Positions 34,994-45,430 of a DNA stretch of 64,000 nucleotides are shown in pieces (within the stretch, counting starts at the first letter, position 1; each line of letters begins with the position of its first letter). The position numbers and the translations under genes were made by a program. Origin of the DNA: Aegilops tauschii subsp. strangulata (taxonomy: Eukaryota > Streptophyta > Magnoliopsida > Poales > Poaceae); contig NC_053036.3 in assembly GCF_002575655.3 (NCBI RefSeq), positions 159,316,627 to 159,380,626 on the forward strand, read 5' to 3'. Below the pieces are notes generated by a model. The model was not told where the DNA came from, made no database searches, and saw only the letters and a program-made list of their open reading frames with translations.

Positions 34994-35524
34994 TTATTCT
35001 ATATTAAAGATTTCTTCTAATTTATTGATCCGAGACGGGCTTTCTTCTATTCTTTCATGGATTACAGTACCCTTTTGTTTTAACAACTTAAAAATATCTC
35101 CCGCTTTAGACCCAATATTGGTGGAAAAATTATGCATCTTTTTATCTATAATTTTCATATGATCTTCGGTGAGCATTTTCTTTTCAATAGCATCTACTCT
35201 TTCCATAACATGCTCAAGAGTCAAAATTATTTCATTAATCAAGAGAGGTGGTGAGCCCACTAAATTTCCCATAGTATTAAAAGCATCAAGAGAAGGACAC
35301 ATCAAGAAATTTCCACCGGTAATCGTGTCAAGGACGAATCTATACCAAGTGGTGATGCCAACATAAATACAACGGAGAAGAACAACGGTAGATAGCTTAC
35401 GAATAGATCTATTATGAGCATTGCAAATCCTATACCAAGCATCTTTTAAATTTTCTCCGCCCCTTTGTTTAAAGTTGAGAACATCGTTCTCAGGAGTGCA
35501 AGAAACAGAGGAAGAGCTATCCAT
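34994..35524 (-). pseudogene. gag: Element E gag, N-terminal part (Athila-type)
   Basis: The ATG at 35524 opens M-D-S-S-S-S and lies 190 bases downstream of the primer site. The core K-D-A-W-Y-R-I is followed by T-G-G-N-F-L, and a helical E-R-V-D-A-I-E-K segment follows. This wording resembles gag of Sabrina/WHAM elements from memory. The protein ends abruptly after E-I-F-N because of the deletion described for this copy, at about 177 residues, far short of a full gag. Confidence 0.75.
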
Positions 35525-35716
35525 AACGATAATAACGGCAAAAAAGATTGCACCCAAAATCAGATCTGGCAAGAAAACGGATAACGGAAAAGATAGGCGA
35601 ATAAAACGGCAAATTTTTGTGAAGTGGGGAAGAGGAAAACAAGAGGCAAATGGCAAATAATGTAAATTGCAAGGAGATGAGATTTGTGATTAGGAACCTG
35701 GCATATGTTGAAGATC
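35525..35716 (-). other. Element E leader between primer site and gag
   Basis: No protein-coding evidence was found beyond an upstream extension of the gag frame. It is the expected untranslated leader. Confidence 0.5.
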
Positions 35717-35738
35717 CTCCCTGGCAACGGCGCCAGAA
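35717..35738 (-). other. Primer binding site of element E
   Basis: On the minus strand TGGCGCCGTTGCCAGGGAGG follows the LTR after 8 bases. It matches the 3' end of plant tRNA-Asp, which is typical of Athila-type Triticeae elements. Confidence 0.85.
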
Positions 35739-35746
35739 ATTCCTTT

Positions 35747-37326
35747 TGATGTCGCTTGAAGCTACGTCGGTATTTACCCAAAGAGGAAGGGATGATGCAG
35801 CACAGCAGCGGTAGGTATTTCCCTCAGATATGAAACCAAGGTTATCGAACCGGTAGGAGAACCAAGCAACACAATGTAAACAGCCCCTGCACACAAATAA
35901 CAACCACTCGCAACCCGACGTGTTAAAGGGGTTGTCAATCCCTTTCAGGTAACGGCGCCAGAAATGTTGCATGGACGGGAGAAAATTGTAATAGATTGAA
36001 TAAATAGATCGCAAATAAAATAAAGTGCAGCAAAGTATTTTTGTATTTTTGGTTTAATAGATCTGAAAATAAATGCAAGGAAAAAGTAGATCGCGAAGGC
36101 AAATATATGAGAAAGAGACCCGGGGGCCGTAGGTTTCACTAGTGGCTTCTCTCGAGAAAAATAGCAAACGGTGGGTGAACAAATTACTATTGTGCAATTG
36201 ACAAAACTTCAAATACTCATGACGATATCCAGGAAATGATCATTATATAGGCATCACGTCCAAGATTAGTAGAACGACTCCTGCCTGCATCTACTACTAT
36301 TACTCCACACATCGACCGCTAGCCAGCATGCATCTAGTGTATTAAGTTCATTGAGAAACGGAGTAATGCAATAAGAACGATGACATGATGTAGACAAGAT
36401 CTACTATGTAGAGATAGACCCCATCATTTTATCCTTCGTAGCAACGATACATACGTGTCGGTTCCCTTTCTGTCACTGGGATCAAGCACCGTAAGATTGA
36501 ACCCACTACAAAGCACGTCTTCCCATTGCAAGATAAATAGATCAAGTTGGCCAAACAAAACCCAAATATCGAAGAAGAAATATGGGGCTATAAGAGATCA
36601 TGCATAAAAGAGATCAAAGAAACTCAAATACTTTCATGGATATAAAAAGATAGACCTGATCATAAACTCAAAGTTCATTGATCCCAACAAACACACCGCA
36701 AAAGAGTTACATCATATGGATCTCCAAGAGGCCATTGTATTGAGAATTCGGAGAAAGAGATGAATCCATCTAGCTACTAACTAGAGACCCAAAAGTCTAC
36801 AAAGAACTACTCACGCATCATCGGAGAGGCACCAATGGAGGTGGTGAACCCCATCCAAGATGGTGTCTAGATTGCATCTGGTGGTTCTGGACTCTGCGGC
36901 GGCTGGATGAATATTTCGTCGACTCCCTTAGGGTTCTAGAAATATTAAGGTATTTATTGAGCAAACAGGCGGTCCGGGGTCACCCGAGGTGGGCACAACC
37001 CACCAGGGCACGCCTGGGCCTCCTAGCGCGCCCTGATGGGTTGTGCCTCCCTCGGGGCACCCCCCAGGTGCAGCCAGGGCCCGTTGTGTTCCTTCCGGCC
37101 CATAAAAAATCTCCGTGAAGTTTCGGGGCATTTGGACTCCGTTTGATATTGATTTCCTGCGATGTAAAAAACATGCAGAAAACAGCAACTGGCACTTGGC
37201 ACTATGTCAATAGGTTAGTACCAAGAAATGATATAAAATGACTATAAAATGATTATAAAACATCCAAAATTGATAATATAACAGCATGGAACAAGCAAAA
37301 ATTATAGATACGTTGGAGACGTATCA
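35747..37326 (-). repeat. 5' LTR of element E (1580 bp, Sabrina/WHAM-like)
   Basis: On the minus strand it starts TGATACGTCTCCAACGTATC and ends GCGACATCA, in front of the primer site. The start is a hallmark of abundant wheat elements of the Sabrina/WHAM type (recalled). It holds an internal copy of a GGCGCCGTTACC motif near 35945 that imitates the primer site. The right flank begins CTATA, the candidate target site. The 3' LTR lies outside the window. Confidence 0.87.
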
Positions 37327-37647
37327 CTATATATGTGGAATATTCAGTTTATGACTAGTGAGTGAGATGAATAACCCGGATTTCTTCAAGGTTGCGACAT
37401 TTATGTTGAAGCATGTCTTAAGCTATCACTATGTTCTCCTCTTAAGACTTGGGGGCTACATGTGATATGCATATCAGGGAGGAACATCTTCAAAGTTCTC
37501 AGTTTTTTGAACAAACCGGAGACCAATGTCAGCAAATTGATTATGAAGCTGGCCTATTGACCCGGACTTTTTAGAAGAAGTGCCCGGATATTTTGCATTA
37601 GCAAAGTTTGAACATATCTGCTAAAGGAGATTTGCTATGAGTTCGTG
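37327..37647. other. Orphan fragment, probably 3' region of a Tat-type element
   Basis: This 321-base piece separates the E LTR from the CACTA end. It carries GACTTGGGGGCTACATGTG, the same polypurine-like motif that recurs in the 3' regions of F and G, together with AACCGGAG and GACCCGGAC words typical of F. No coding frame was found. It is the oldest visible host layer. Confidence 0.45.
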
Positions 37648-38154
37648 CACTACAAAAAAAGACACATCTGTGACATTTTGGGCCGAACGAACTTTTTTTC
37701 TGTCATACTTATGACACTTCTATGACGATAATTGTGACAAAACCCGATACCATCATAGATGTGGTGGGGTCCTACTTCTGTGACAAAAAATCATGACAGA
37801 AAATGGGCTTTTTGTCCTGGGCGAGCCGGAGACGCAACTGCATGACATTCTTTGGGTCGTCCATGACAGAAAAAACCGTGGTAGAAGCGAGGGCGAGGAA
37901 AATATCGGAGAGTTCCCGGTTACGGTGGGTGGTCGCGGGCCGAGCGATGCGCGTTTCTCTCGTACGTACGCGCGTGTGTGTGAGGCGTTGGGCTCTAACT
38001 GAACCCCAGCGAGGCATTGGGCTCTAATTGAACCCGAGCGATTGCACTGCAGGCTACGCGTTACAGAACCCGAGCGATCGGTCGATCCCTTGTTGTTAAC
38101 TAAACCCAAGTGATTCCTTCGCTACTGCTGCTAACTGAAGCTGATCGATGCTGC

Positions 38155-38555
38155 CTCTGGATGAACAGTGAGCGTTGTTGGAGGGTTTGGATGAACAGTT
38201 CCCGGTGGGGGTTGGATGAATAGGAACCCGTGGTAGTAGAGGCCGTTGCCGCTGGATGAACAGTACCCCGATCGATCGAGCCGGTGGATGAACAGGACCC
38301 CGTGGAGGGCTGGATGAACAGGACCCCGTGGAGGACTGGTTGAACAGTAGCTGGTGGAGGGCTGGTTGAACAGTAGCCGGTGGAGGGCTGGATGAACAGT
38401 AGCACGTGGAGGGGTGGTTGAACAGGACCCCGTGGAGAGGGCTGGTTGAACAATAGCCGGTGGAGGAGCGCGCGGTTGAGGCTGGATGAACAGGAGCCCG
38501 TGGATGAACAGTCGCAGGTGGAGGCTGGAGGAGGTCGATGGTGGATGAACAGTAG
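38155..38555 (+). repeat. Minisatellite, GGATGAACAG-type units
   Basis: About ten degenerate units of roughly 35 bases, each with GG(A/T)TGAACAG followed by a variable AGCCGGTGGAGG or GACCCCGTGGAGG stretch. The long minus-strand frames over this stretch come from the repeat and not from a protein. Confidence 0.75.
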
Positions 38556-38609
38556 CTCGTCGAGGCTAGAGGAGGTCGACGGTGGAGATGAACAGTATCC
38601 TGTGGAGTC

Positions 38610-38890
38610 CCGATTTGCGGTATGCCACACCCCTCCCGATGAACAGGACCCCCGTTTCGACCGTAGCGCTCCAACACAAGTCCGTTTCCTCTATTTTGCG
38701 GTACGCCACACCCCTCCCGATCAAAAGGACCCCGTTTCGACCGTTTTGTGGTACGCCAGACCCCTCCCGATGAACAGGATCCCGTTTCGACCGTGGCCGG
38801 TCGAACATAAGGCCGTTTCCTCCGTTCTACGGTACGCCAGGCCTCGTTTCCATCGCCTGTTCCGTCCAAGCCGGTTGGCTCCCGATGAAC
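38610..38890 (+). repeat. Second minisatellite, CTCCCGATGAACAGGA-type units
   Basis: Four to five units of about 65 bases hold GTACGCCACACCCCTCCCG, ATGAACAGGA and CCCGTTTCGACCGT. It shares the ATGAACAG core with the preceding array, which suggests one grew from the other. Confidence 0.7.
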
Positions 38891-39269
38891 ACGACGACGC
38901 ATTCCATTCCGACCCAGCCGGTTGCCTCCCCATGAACACAATGATGGCGCAGCTTCTCCGTTCCGACCCAGCCATGTACACGAGCCCTGGTCGTACGTAT
39001 GCGCGAGTAGGCGTTCGAGACCCCGCCCCGTATGTACGTACGTGGCCGTATTTTCTTTCTTGCACCCTGGCCGCTGTACGTACGTGTACATGCTACGTGC
39101 GCGCCTCTACTATGACACGTGCACGCATCTACATCGACCAGTATGTACGTACACGTTCGCAACCAGAATGACAACGCTACGTACGCTTCGACCAGGTGGG
39201 TCCTGACTATCAGGCATTTCCTTGCGTGCGAAGATGTAGCTGGTGGGTCCAAGTAGTCAGGGGTGCGAA

Positions 39270-40466
39270 TCGTTTTTTTGCCCGTAATATGGACGCACTT
39301 CCTTGCTTGTGAAGATGTAGCAGGTGGGTCCGAGCAGTCAGGGGAAACAATTTTTTTCGTGAAATACGGTGGCCCGTCCGGTGGGTCCCTGCTGTCAGGT
39401 GGAGGAATCATTATTTTGCGCGTAATAAGGAGGCATTTCCTTGCTGTGGCCGTGGACCCAGCTGTCAGCCTCTCCACATACAGTACTCTTCCGATGGAAG
39501 TCGTTCATTGACCACATTGACCACGCCGCGCTGAGAGCACCAGGGCGGTGGACGACGGCGAGGCCTAGGAAGGGGATGACGCGGAGCCGGGGAAGACGCG
39601 ACAGTGGATGCCCACGCGGAGGGGAGTACGTGGGTTGACTGCTTCGGCTGCGGTGTGAGGCTGCCGTCGCCGGAGAATAACAGGAGGTGTGGATGAGTAT
39701 AGAGGGATGGCATGGCCAGCGGTGGCAGCACAGCCGGCCACGGGAGGCAGGAGCAGGCGGCACGGCTGACGCTTGTTTGGGCGGCTGGAGCAAGAAGACC
39801 AGAGGTTGAAGAAGCACTACAGCCATTGGATGGACATCGTACGGTCACTGGAGCTAGAATCATTCATATTGACTAAGTTGACAAAGCCCTCCATCCCCGT
39901 CAACTTAGTAGGCCCACAAGTCAGCCTCCCATTATGCTGGGTCGTATCTAGCAGGGGGAGTATTCATTTTTTGTGCGTAATAAGGAAGCACTTCCTTGCG
40001 TGCGAAGATATAGCTGGTGGGTCCGAGCTGTCAGTGGCCGAAACATTTTTTTCACGAAATACAGAGGCCCTTTCGGTTGGTCCCAGATGTCAGGTGGAGG
40101 AATCATTATTTTGCGCGTAATAAGGAGGCATTTCCTTGTGTGCGGCCGTGGACCCAGCTGTCAGCCTCTCCACGTACAGTCCACTTCCGATGGATGTCGT
40201 TCGTTGACCACACCGCGCCGAGAGCACCAGGGGGGTGGACGACGGCGAGGCCTACGAAGGGAATGACATGGAGCCGGGGAAGACACGGCAGTGGCTGCCC
40301 ACGCGGTGGGGAGTATGAGGGTTGACTGGTTTGGCTGTCGTCGCCAGAAAATAACAGGAGGTGTGGGTGAGTAGAGGGATAGCCAGGCCAGGGATGCGAG
40401 TATGGTGGGGCCGTGAGGCCTGCCCGGCAGCACAGACGGCCACGGGAGGCGGGAGCAGGCGGTTCC
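39270..40466 (+). repeat. Direct duplication inside the CACTA element
   Basis: About 39270-39770 is repeated at 39965-40466 in the same orientation. Shared landmarks are GGTGGAGGAATCATTATTTT, CGTAATAAGGAGGCATTTCC, GTGGACGACGGCGAGGCCTA and the ending GGAGCAGGCGG. About 190 bases of other sequence separate the copies. A partial third copy of the first ~80 bases lies near 39195-39260. Confidence 0.75.
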
Positions 40467-40992
40467 TATTGGGGATATTACCACTGGGCGTAAACCGGCC
40501 AGGAGAGGCCGGGTTAACCCCGTAAGTAGATCATCTGTATCTGAAGTCCATGAAGACAGACGGTGACGCTTCATGAAGGCCCAAGGCCCAAAGCCGGTTT
40601 AAGGCCTGTAGACTTAAACCGGCATTGATATGTAAACTTGTGTTGTAAGATAGAAGTAGCAGAGACCGAGCCGGACACGATTATGAGCCGACCTCGGGAT
40701 TCTGTAAACCGGCGGGCGTCAACCCATGTATATAAGGGGACGACCCGGCGGCGGTTCAGGGACAACTGACAACAACTCGAGACCCAGGCAAAGCGTATTC
40801 GCTCCCTGGTCATCGAAACCCCATCAATTCCATCACAACTAGACGTAGGCTTTTACCTTCATCGTAAGGGGCCGAACTAGTATAAACTCTCTTGCGTCCC
40901 TTGTTCGCTTTAACCCCTTTAAGCTAACCCGTAGGGATGGCTCCGCGACTAAGTCCTTTCTCTAGGACATCTGCCGTGACAAAACCACGACA
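40467..40992 (+). repeat. 5' LTR of element F (526 bp)
   Basis: It starts TATTGGGGATATTACC, where the B copy has TGTTGGGG, so the terminal TG has mutated. It ends ACCACGACA. A TATA box (TATATAAG) lies at 40729-40736. An ATG at 40937, inside the LTR, opens the gag frame. Confidence 0.9.
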
Positions 40993-43591
40993 GTTGGCGC
41001 CCACCGTGGGGCTATCGCACGATGGTTTCAAGTTCTTGGAGGGAAACATCGAAGGACTCAAGGGTTACGCTGTGGGCCGGATGACCAAGAGTCGTCGCGG
41101 CAAGCTCTACATCGACGATGCAGGCTGGGGCCCCGAGGCCGGCTCAATCGAGTACGGGTACCGGGTCCCCTTTGGTGGCATACACTTTTTCATTGGCAAG
41201 ATCGGCGAACCGGGCCCCGAGCCGGACATCTGCACCGACCTCGTCGAAACGGCTCAGCGTGCGAGATCTGCCCGGGTCAAGCCTGTCATGAAGCGTGCCT
41301 TCGTGGGAGTTATCCATGGAGGGGAATCTAAGGATAGATCGGAATCTGGTGGTGAGACCATCGTTTATTCCGGCGATGAGTCATCGACTGGAGAGACCGA
41401 GTCGTTATATCAGTTACAAGATGGCCGGATTGGGGGCTGTTCCGATGGCGACAGTATTCCGGACCCCTCTAATCTTCCAAACCGGGTGGCGATCTTCATG
41501 GCCGGCACGCAACCAGCGCTCCACTCTTTGACCGCAGCGGCGATGATTTCCGGATTAGCGGCGGCGGCAGCGGCTGGGGCAGGAGGCGCTGTGCGACCGC
41601 CGGCTTGGGTTCTATCTGATTTGTTTGATGTGTTGGCAACGTTGATGGCGGAGGTTAACCCGGCGGATCAGGATGCACACAATGCGGAAATCACGAAAGT
41701 GAAAGATCAGATCACCCAGCCAAAAGCCGACTTAGCAGCTGAGGATACCAGGATGGCCGCGGAGCGGGCCGCTTTGGATGCACAAACTTACCGGATTATG
41801 CTGGATCAGAGTGCGTCGAACGAAGTCCTGAAGAGGAGGCATCGATCTCGCTTGCCACTGGTTTATGACGCTAGAAATCTCTTTAACACCCCAGGAGCAG
41901 GGACCAGTAATCCGCCGATGGTAAACCGGGCGGAGGCACCGGGGGCTGGGGCGCCGGTTCAGCCACGTTTGGCGGATCCGCCTCGTCAGAACAACATTGT
42001 GGCACCACATGTCCCCACGCCACCTGGTCATTATTCTAACCCAATGGACAACATTGTTGCTACCGCTTCACGGCTCGCGGCCATCCCAATCGAAGGTGAT
42101 TCTCCAGCAGTGGTCGAGACGCGTCGGGTTAAGGAGCTTCTTCAGACAGCCTTGGTTCAACAGGAGGCTTATTCATATAGTCACGATCGGATTCATTCCA
42201 CTCCCCGTCCAAGCCGGAGTTACACCAGGCGTATGGATGAACCGGCAGTATCAAGCAATGCGCGGAACCGTGATCCGCCCCGTGGCCATAACCTGGCGGG
42301 TGGTGCTGGTGATGCTCAGGAGGTGGTGGACCGGGCTCGGGCATGCAGAGAGGCTGAGTTAGCAGCGCAACACGAGGCCCGTCAGCTTACTCCGGTTCGT
42401 CCAACCACATCGGTGGAACCGGGAGTTACCTCTAGTTCCTTGGGAGTGCCATGTCTTGTCCCAGCGTTGCGCAATGTGCGCCTGCCCAAGGATTTCAAGG
42501 GCCCGCGCAAGGTGCCGAATTACACCGCCGATTTATCCCCGGAAACATGGGTCGAAAGCTATGAGATGGCCATGGATATGCTGGACGTGGATGATGCGGC
42601 ATGTGCGAAGTACTTCACCATGATGCTAGAAGGAATGGCCCGCACTTGGCTAAAGAGCTTACCGGCTAATTCTATCAGGTCATGGGCCGAGTTGAGAGCC
42701 TGGTTTGTTCAGAATTTCAAGGATACATGCAAGCAGCCCATGTCAATTGTGGACTTAGCTGCCTGTGTCCAGGAGGAAGGAGACTCAACAACCCATTGGG
42801 TGCACCGGGTTTCGGAGATTTTGCATTCATCAGACCGCATCAACGCTGACACCGCAGTTTTAACATTGGAAGGCAATTGCTGGTTTGAACCCTTGAAGTT
42901 GAAGTTGGGACAGCTCAAACGTCATTGCAATGACATGGGAACCCTCATGGCTGCACTGGTGAAGTATGCCGACTCTGATAGTACCAAGGATCCCGAGTTT
43001 GACGATGATAAGACAGGGAAGGGAAAGAAGAGCGGCAACGCCAAGGGGCAGCACCACAACCCGGCGGGTCATGGAAACGGCGGCAAGCGTAAAGCGGACC
43101 ACGGTTTAGACTTTGTAACTAACACTAATACACACGACAAGGGCCAGCAACGTAAGGGTAAACCGCCCCGACGCAATGGAATGCCAAATCCTACCCCAGA
43201 CCGTTTGTCGTATCTGTTGAACCAGCCCTGTCCAAAGCATGGGACAAAGGAGGAACCGTCCACACACCTCTGGAAAGATTGTTACATCATGCAAGAGTTC
43301 AAAAATTCTGATTCTTTCCAGTATGATCATGGATCAGGAGGTGGTTCGGGCTCTGGCTCTCATGGGCCGGGTTATGGCGGAGGAAATTCCGGTTCAGGAT
43401 TCCATGGAAATCAGGGTGGACATAACAATCAAAATAATCAAGGTAACCAAGGTGGCTATAATCATCAGGGCAATCAGCAGCAACAGCAGTCGGATTACCA
43501 GAGCAACCCGAAACAGTTGAATAGCGGACAATATCATGTCTTCACCACAGCTTGGACAAGCGCCACCAGAAGCTTCATAAAAGGGTGGTGA
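40937..43591 (+). CDS. gag: Element F gag (frameshift at the protease junction)
   Basis: The ATG (M-A-P-R-L-S) lies inside the 5' LTR and the frame runs straight through the primer site, which encodes Q-L-A-P-T-V-G. It stays open for more than 850 codons. A coiled-coil-like stretch near residues 235-300 precedes the Retrotrans_gag core (W-V-E-S-Y-E-M-A, then R-T-W-L-K-S-L-P) near 42550-42670. A Cys/His cluster follows near 43225-43290 (C-P-K-H-G ... H-L-W-K-D-C), and then a Gly/Ser/Asn/Gln-rich tail. A one-base deletion near 43546 shifts the frame after H-V-F-T-T, so the last ~15 residues are spurious. The 5' position of the ATG is unusual, and a later start remains possible. Confidence 0.8.
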   Translation: MAPRLSPFSRTSAVTKPRQLAPTVGLSHDGFKFLEGNIEGLKGYAVGRMTKSRRGKLYIDDAGWGPEAGSIEYGYRVPFGGIHFFIGKIGEPGPEPDICTDLVETAQRARSARVKPVMKRAFVGVIHGGESKDRSESGGETIVYSGDESSTGETESLYQLQDGRIGGCSDGDSIPDPSNLPNRVAIFMAGTQPALHSLTAAAMISGLAAAAAAGAGGAVRPPAWVLSDLFDVLATLMAEVNPADQDAHNAEITKVKDQITQPKADLAAEDTRMAAERAALDAQTYRIMLDQSASNEVLKRRHRSRLPLVYDARNLFNTPGAGTSNPPMVNRAEAPGAGAPVQPRLADPPRQNNIVAPHVPTPPGHYSNPMDNIVATASRLAAIPIEGDSPAVVETRRVKELLQTALVQQEAYSYSHDRIHSTPRPSRSYTRRMDEPAVSSNARNRDPPRGHNLAGGAGDAQEVVDRARACREAELAAQHEARQLTPVRPTTSVEPGVTSSSLGVPCLVPALRNVRLPKDFKGPRKVPNYTADLSPETWVESYEMAMDMLDVDDAACAKYFTMMLEGMARTWLKSLPANSIRSWAELRAWFVQNFKDTCKQPMSIVDLAACVQEEGDSTTHWVHRVSEILHSSDRINADTAVLTLEGNCWFEPLKLKLGQLKRHCNDMGTLMAALVKYADSDSTKDPEFDDDKTGKGKKSGNAKGQHHNPAGHGNGGKRKADHGLDFVTNTNTHDKGQQRKGKPPRRNGMPNPTPDRLSYLLNQPCPKHGTKEEPSTHLWKDCYIMQEFKNSDSFQYDHGSGGGSGSGSHGPGYGGGNSGSGFHGNQGGHNNQNNQGNQGGYNHQGNQQQQQSDYQSNPKQLNSGQYHVFTTAWTSATRSFIKGW
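40993..41012 (+). other. Primer binding site of element F
   Basis: GTTGGCGCCCACCGTGGGGC follows the LTR directly and is shared with G at 51257. It is inside the open gag frame. The cognate tRNA is uncertain beyond the TGGCGCC core. Confidence 0.65.
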
Positions 43592-44327
43592 ATGCCGTTG
43601 AACCGGCGGTGCCCCGTTATTTGCGCTGGTCCGAGCAGCCCATTTTGTGGAGTAGAGAAGATCATCCACCCTGGGTTGACAATCCTGGTCATCTGGCTCT
43701 GGTGGTGGCACCTCAGGTGAGAGGTTATAAGTTCACTAAGGTACTCATGGACGGAGGGAGTAGTATCAGTATCCTTTATTATGAAACTTTCCGTCGCATG
43801 GGGTTAGCAAATAAAAATCTTAAACCGTCTAATACGGTGTTCCATGGTGTGGTGCCTGGTAAGTCGGCATATCCTGTTGGTAAGATAGCTCTGGAGGTGG
43901 CTTTTGGAGATGAGCATGACTCGAGATCAGAAACCTTGACCTTTGAAGTGGTGAAAATCAGAAGCCCGTATCATGCCCTATTTGGACGACCAGCTTATGC
44001 TAAGTTTATGGCACGGCCTTGTTATGTCTATCTATAGCTCAAGATGACGGGTCACAAGGGAACTATAACCGTGCATGGAAGCCGCAAGATTGCTCTGGAG
44101 TGTGAAGAAGGTGATGCGGCTTATGCTGAGTCGGTTTGTGCAACAGAAGAGTTGAAGTTTTACAAGGACAATGTTGATCCGGCAGATATGCCTTCGTTGA
44201 AGAAACCAACTACGGAGCATGATCCGGCCCTGAAGTTTAAATCGGCTGATGAGACTAACTTGTTGACTTCGTGCCTGGCGATTCATCCAAGCAGTTTAGC
44301 ATCAGTGCTAACTTGGACCCGAAATAG
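43552..44327 (+). pseudogene. pol: Element F protease (stop and frameshift) ending in the conserved UAG
   Basis: The motif L-M-D-G-G-S-S-I-S-I-L-Y is followed by F-H-G-V-V-P-G-K-S-A-Y-P-V-G-K. A TAG at 44035-44037 replaces glutamine after Y-V-Y-L. A one-base loss near 44258 shifts the frame after A-D-E-T. In the original frame the region ends N-L-D-P-K and UAG at 44325-44327 in the context AAA UAG GAA. Confidence 0.85.
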
Positions 44328-45430
44328 GAAAGCGCGCTCATCGAGTTCATTCGTGAGAATCGGGACATCTTTGCATGGAAGCCTTCTGACATGCCTGTTG
44401 TACCGAGAGAACTCGCTGAGCACACTCTCAATGTTGATCCTAAATATAAACCGGTCAAGCAGTTTCTCCGTCGGTTCAATGAGGAAAGACGCAAAACTAT
44501 TGGAGAAGAAGTAGCCAGGCTCTTGGCGGTCGATTTATCGTTGAAGTATTCCATCCTGAGTGGTTGGCTAATCCGGTGCTGGTCCTCAAGAAGAATGGCA
44601 CTTGGCGTATGTGTGTGGACTACACAGATCTCAACAAAGCTTGTCCAGCAGATCCTTTTGCCCTCCCCCGTATTGATCAAATTATTGATGCTACGGCGGG
44701 TTGTGAGCGTTTAAGTTTTTTGGATGCATATTCTAGTTATCATCAGATCAAAATGGCAGTTAAGGACCAGGAGAAGACAGCCTTCATAACTCCCTTTGGA
44801 GCCTTCTGCTATGTGTCCATGCCCTTTGGGCTCAAGAGTGCACATGCGACTTATCAACGGTGTGTGCAGAATTGTCTTCATAAACAGATCGGCCGCAATG
44901 TTCATGCCTATGTGGATGATATGGTGGTAAAATCATGGAAGAAGGAGACATTGATTGATGACTTGAAGGAAACCTTTGATAACCTGCGGGTTTACAAATT
45001 GATGCTTAATCCGGCCAAATGTGTCTTTGGTGTACCTGCAGGGAAGCTCCTGGGCTTTTTGGTGTCTAACAGGGGCATTGAAGCTAATCCGGAAAAGATC
45101 AAGGCCATCACGTCCTTGGCTAAACCAAAGTGTATCAACGATGTTCAACGCCTGGCAGGCCGGATTGCCGCGTTGAGCCGGTTTGTCAGTCGCCTTGGTG
45201 AGAAGGCCATCCCTTTGTATCAGATGCTGAAGAAAACGGATAACTTCGTCTGGAGTGACGCCGCCAATGAAGCATTTGAGGACTTAAAGCGGCAGCTGGC
45301 TAATCCGCCGGTTCTCGCCGCTCCAGTGGATCAAGAACCATTGTTGCTATATGTGGTAGCTAATGCTCGGGCTGTTAGTGTGGCTATTGTGGTGGAGCGC
45401 AAGGAGGTAGGAAAGGAATATCTGGTTTAG
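44328..45430 (+). pseudogene. pol: Element F reverse transcriptase (frameshift and stop)
   Basis: The frame opens after the UAG with L-I-E-F-I-R-E-N-R-D-I-F-A-W. It is shifted near 44530, at the end of V-A-R-L-L-A. It continues in the next frame from N-P-V-L-V-L-K-K-N-G-T-W through D-A-Y-S-S-Y-H-Q-I-K to Y-V-D-D near 44908-44919. A TAG at 45428-45430 replaces glutamine before R-P-V-Y-Y. Confidence 0.88.

Larger units (their letters stand above)
37648..40466 (+). mobile_element. CACTA transposon, non-autonomous, left end; right part cut off by F
   Basis: It begins CACTACAAAAAAAGACAC, a standard CACTA terminus. Dense subterminal motifs follow in both directions (TGTGACA, TCTGTCAT, ATGACAGA) in the first 250 bases. 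The interior is built of minisatellites and a large direct duplication, with CpG-rich ACGTACGT stretches. No transposase frame is present. The opposite terminus was not found before 40466, where the F LTR begins, so the rest should lie right of the window. Confidence 0.8.

Noticed and set aside
35945..35960. Second GGCGCC motif as an alternative primer binding site for E
   Set aside because: It lies inside the LTR, and the site at 35717-35738 is directly after the LTR end with a longer tRNA match.
38096..39091. Minus-strand frame of 331 codons in the CACTA element
   Set aside because: The residues are periodic and simply reflect the minisatellite units; no domain is present.
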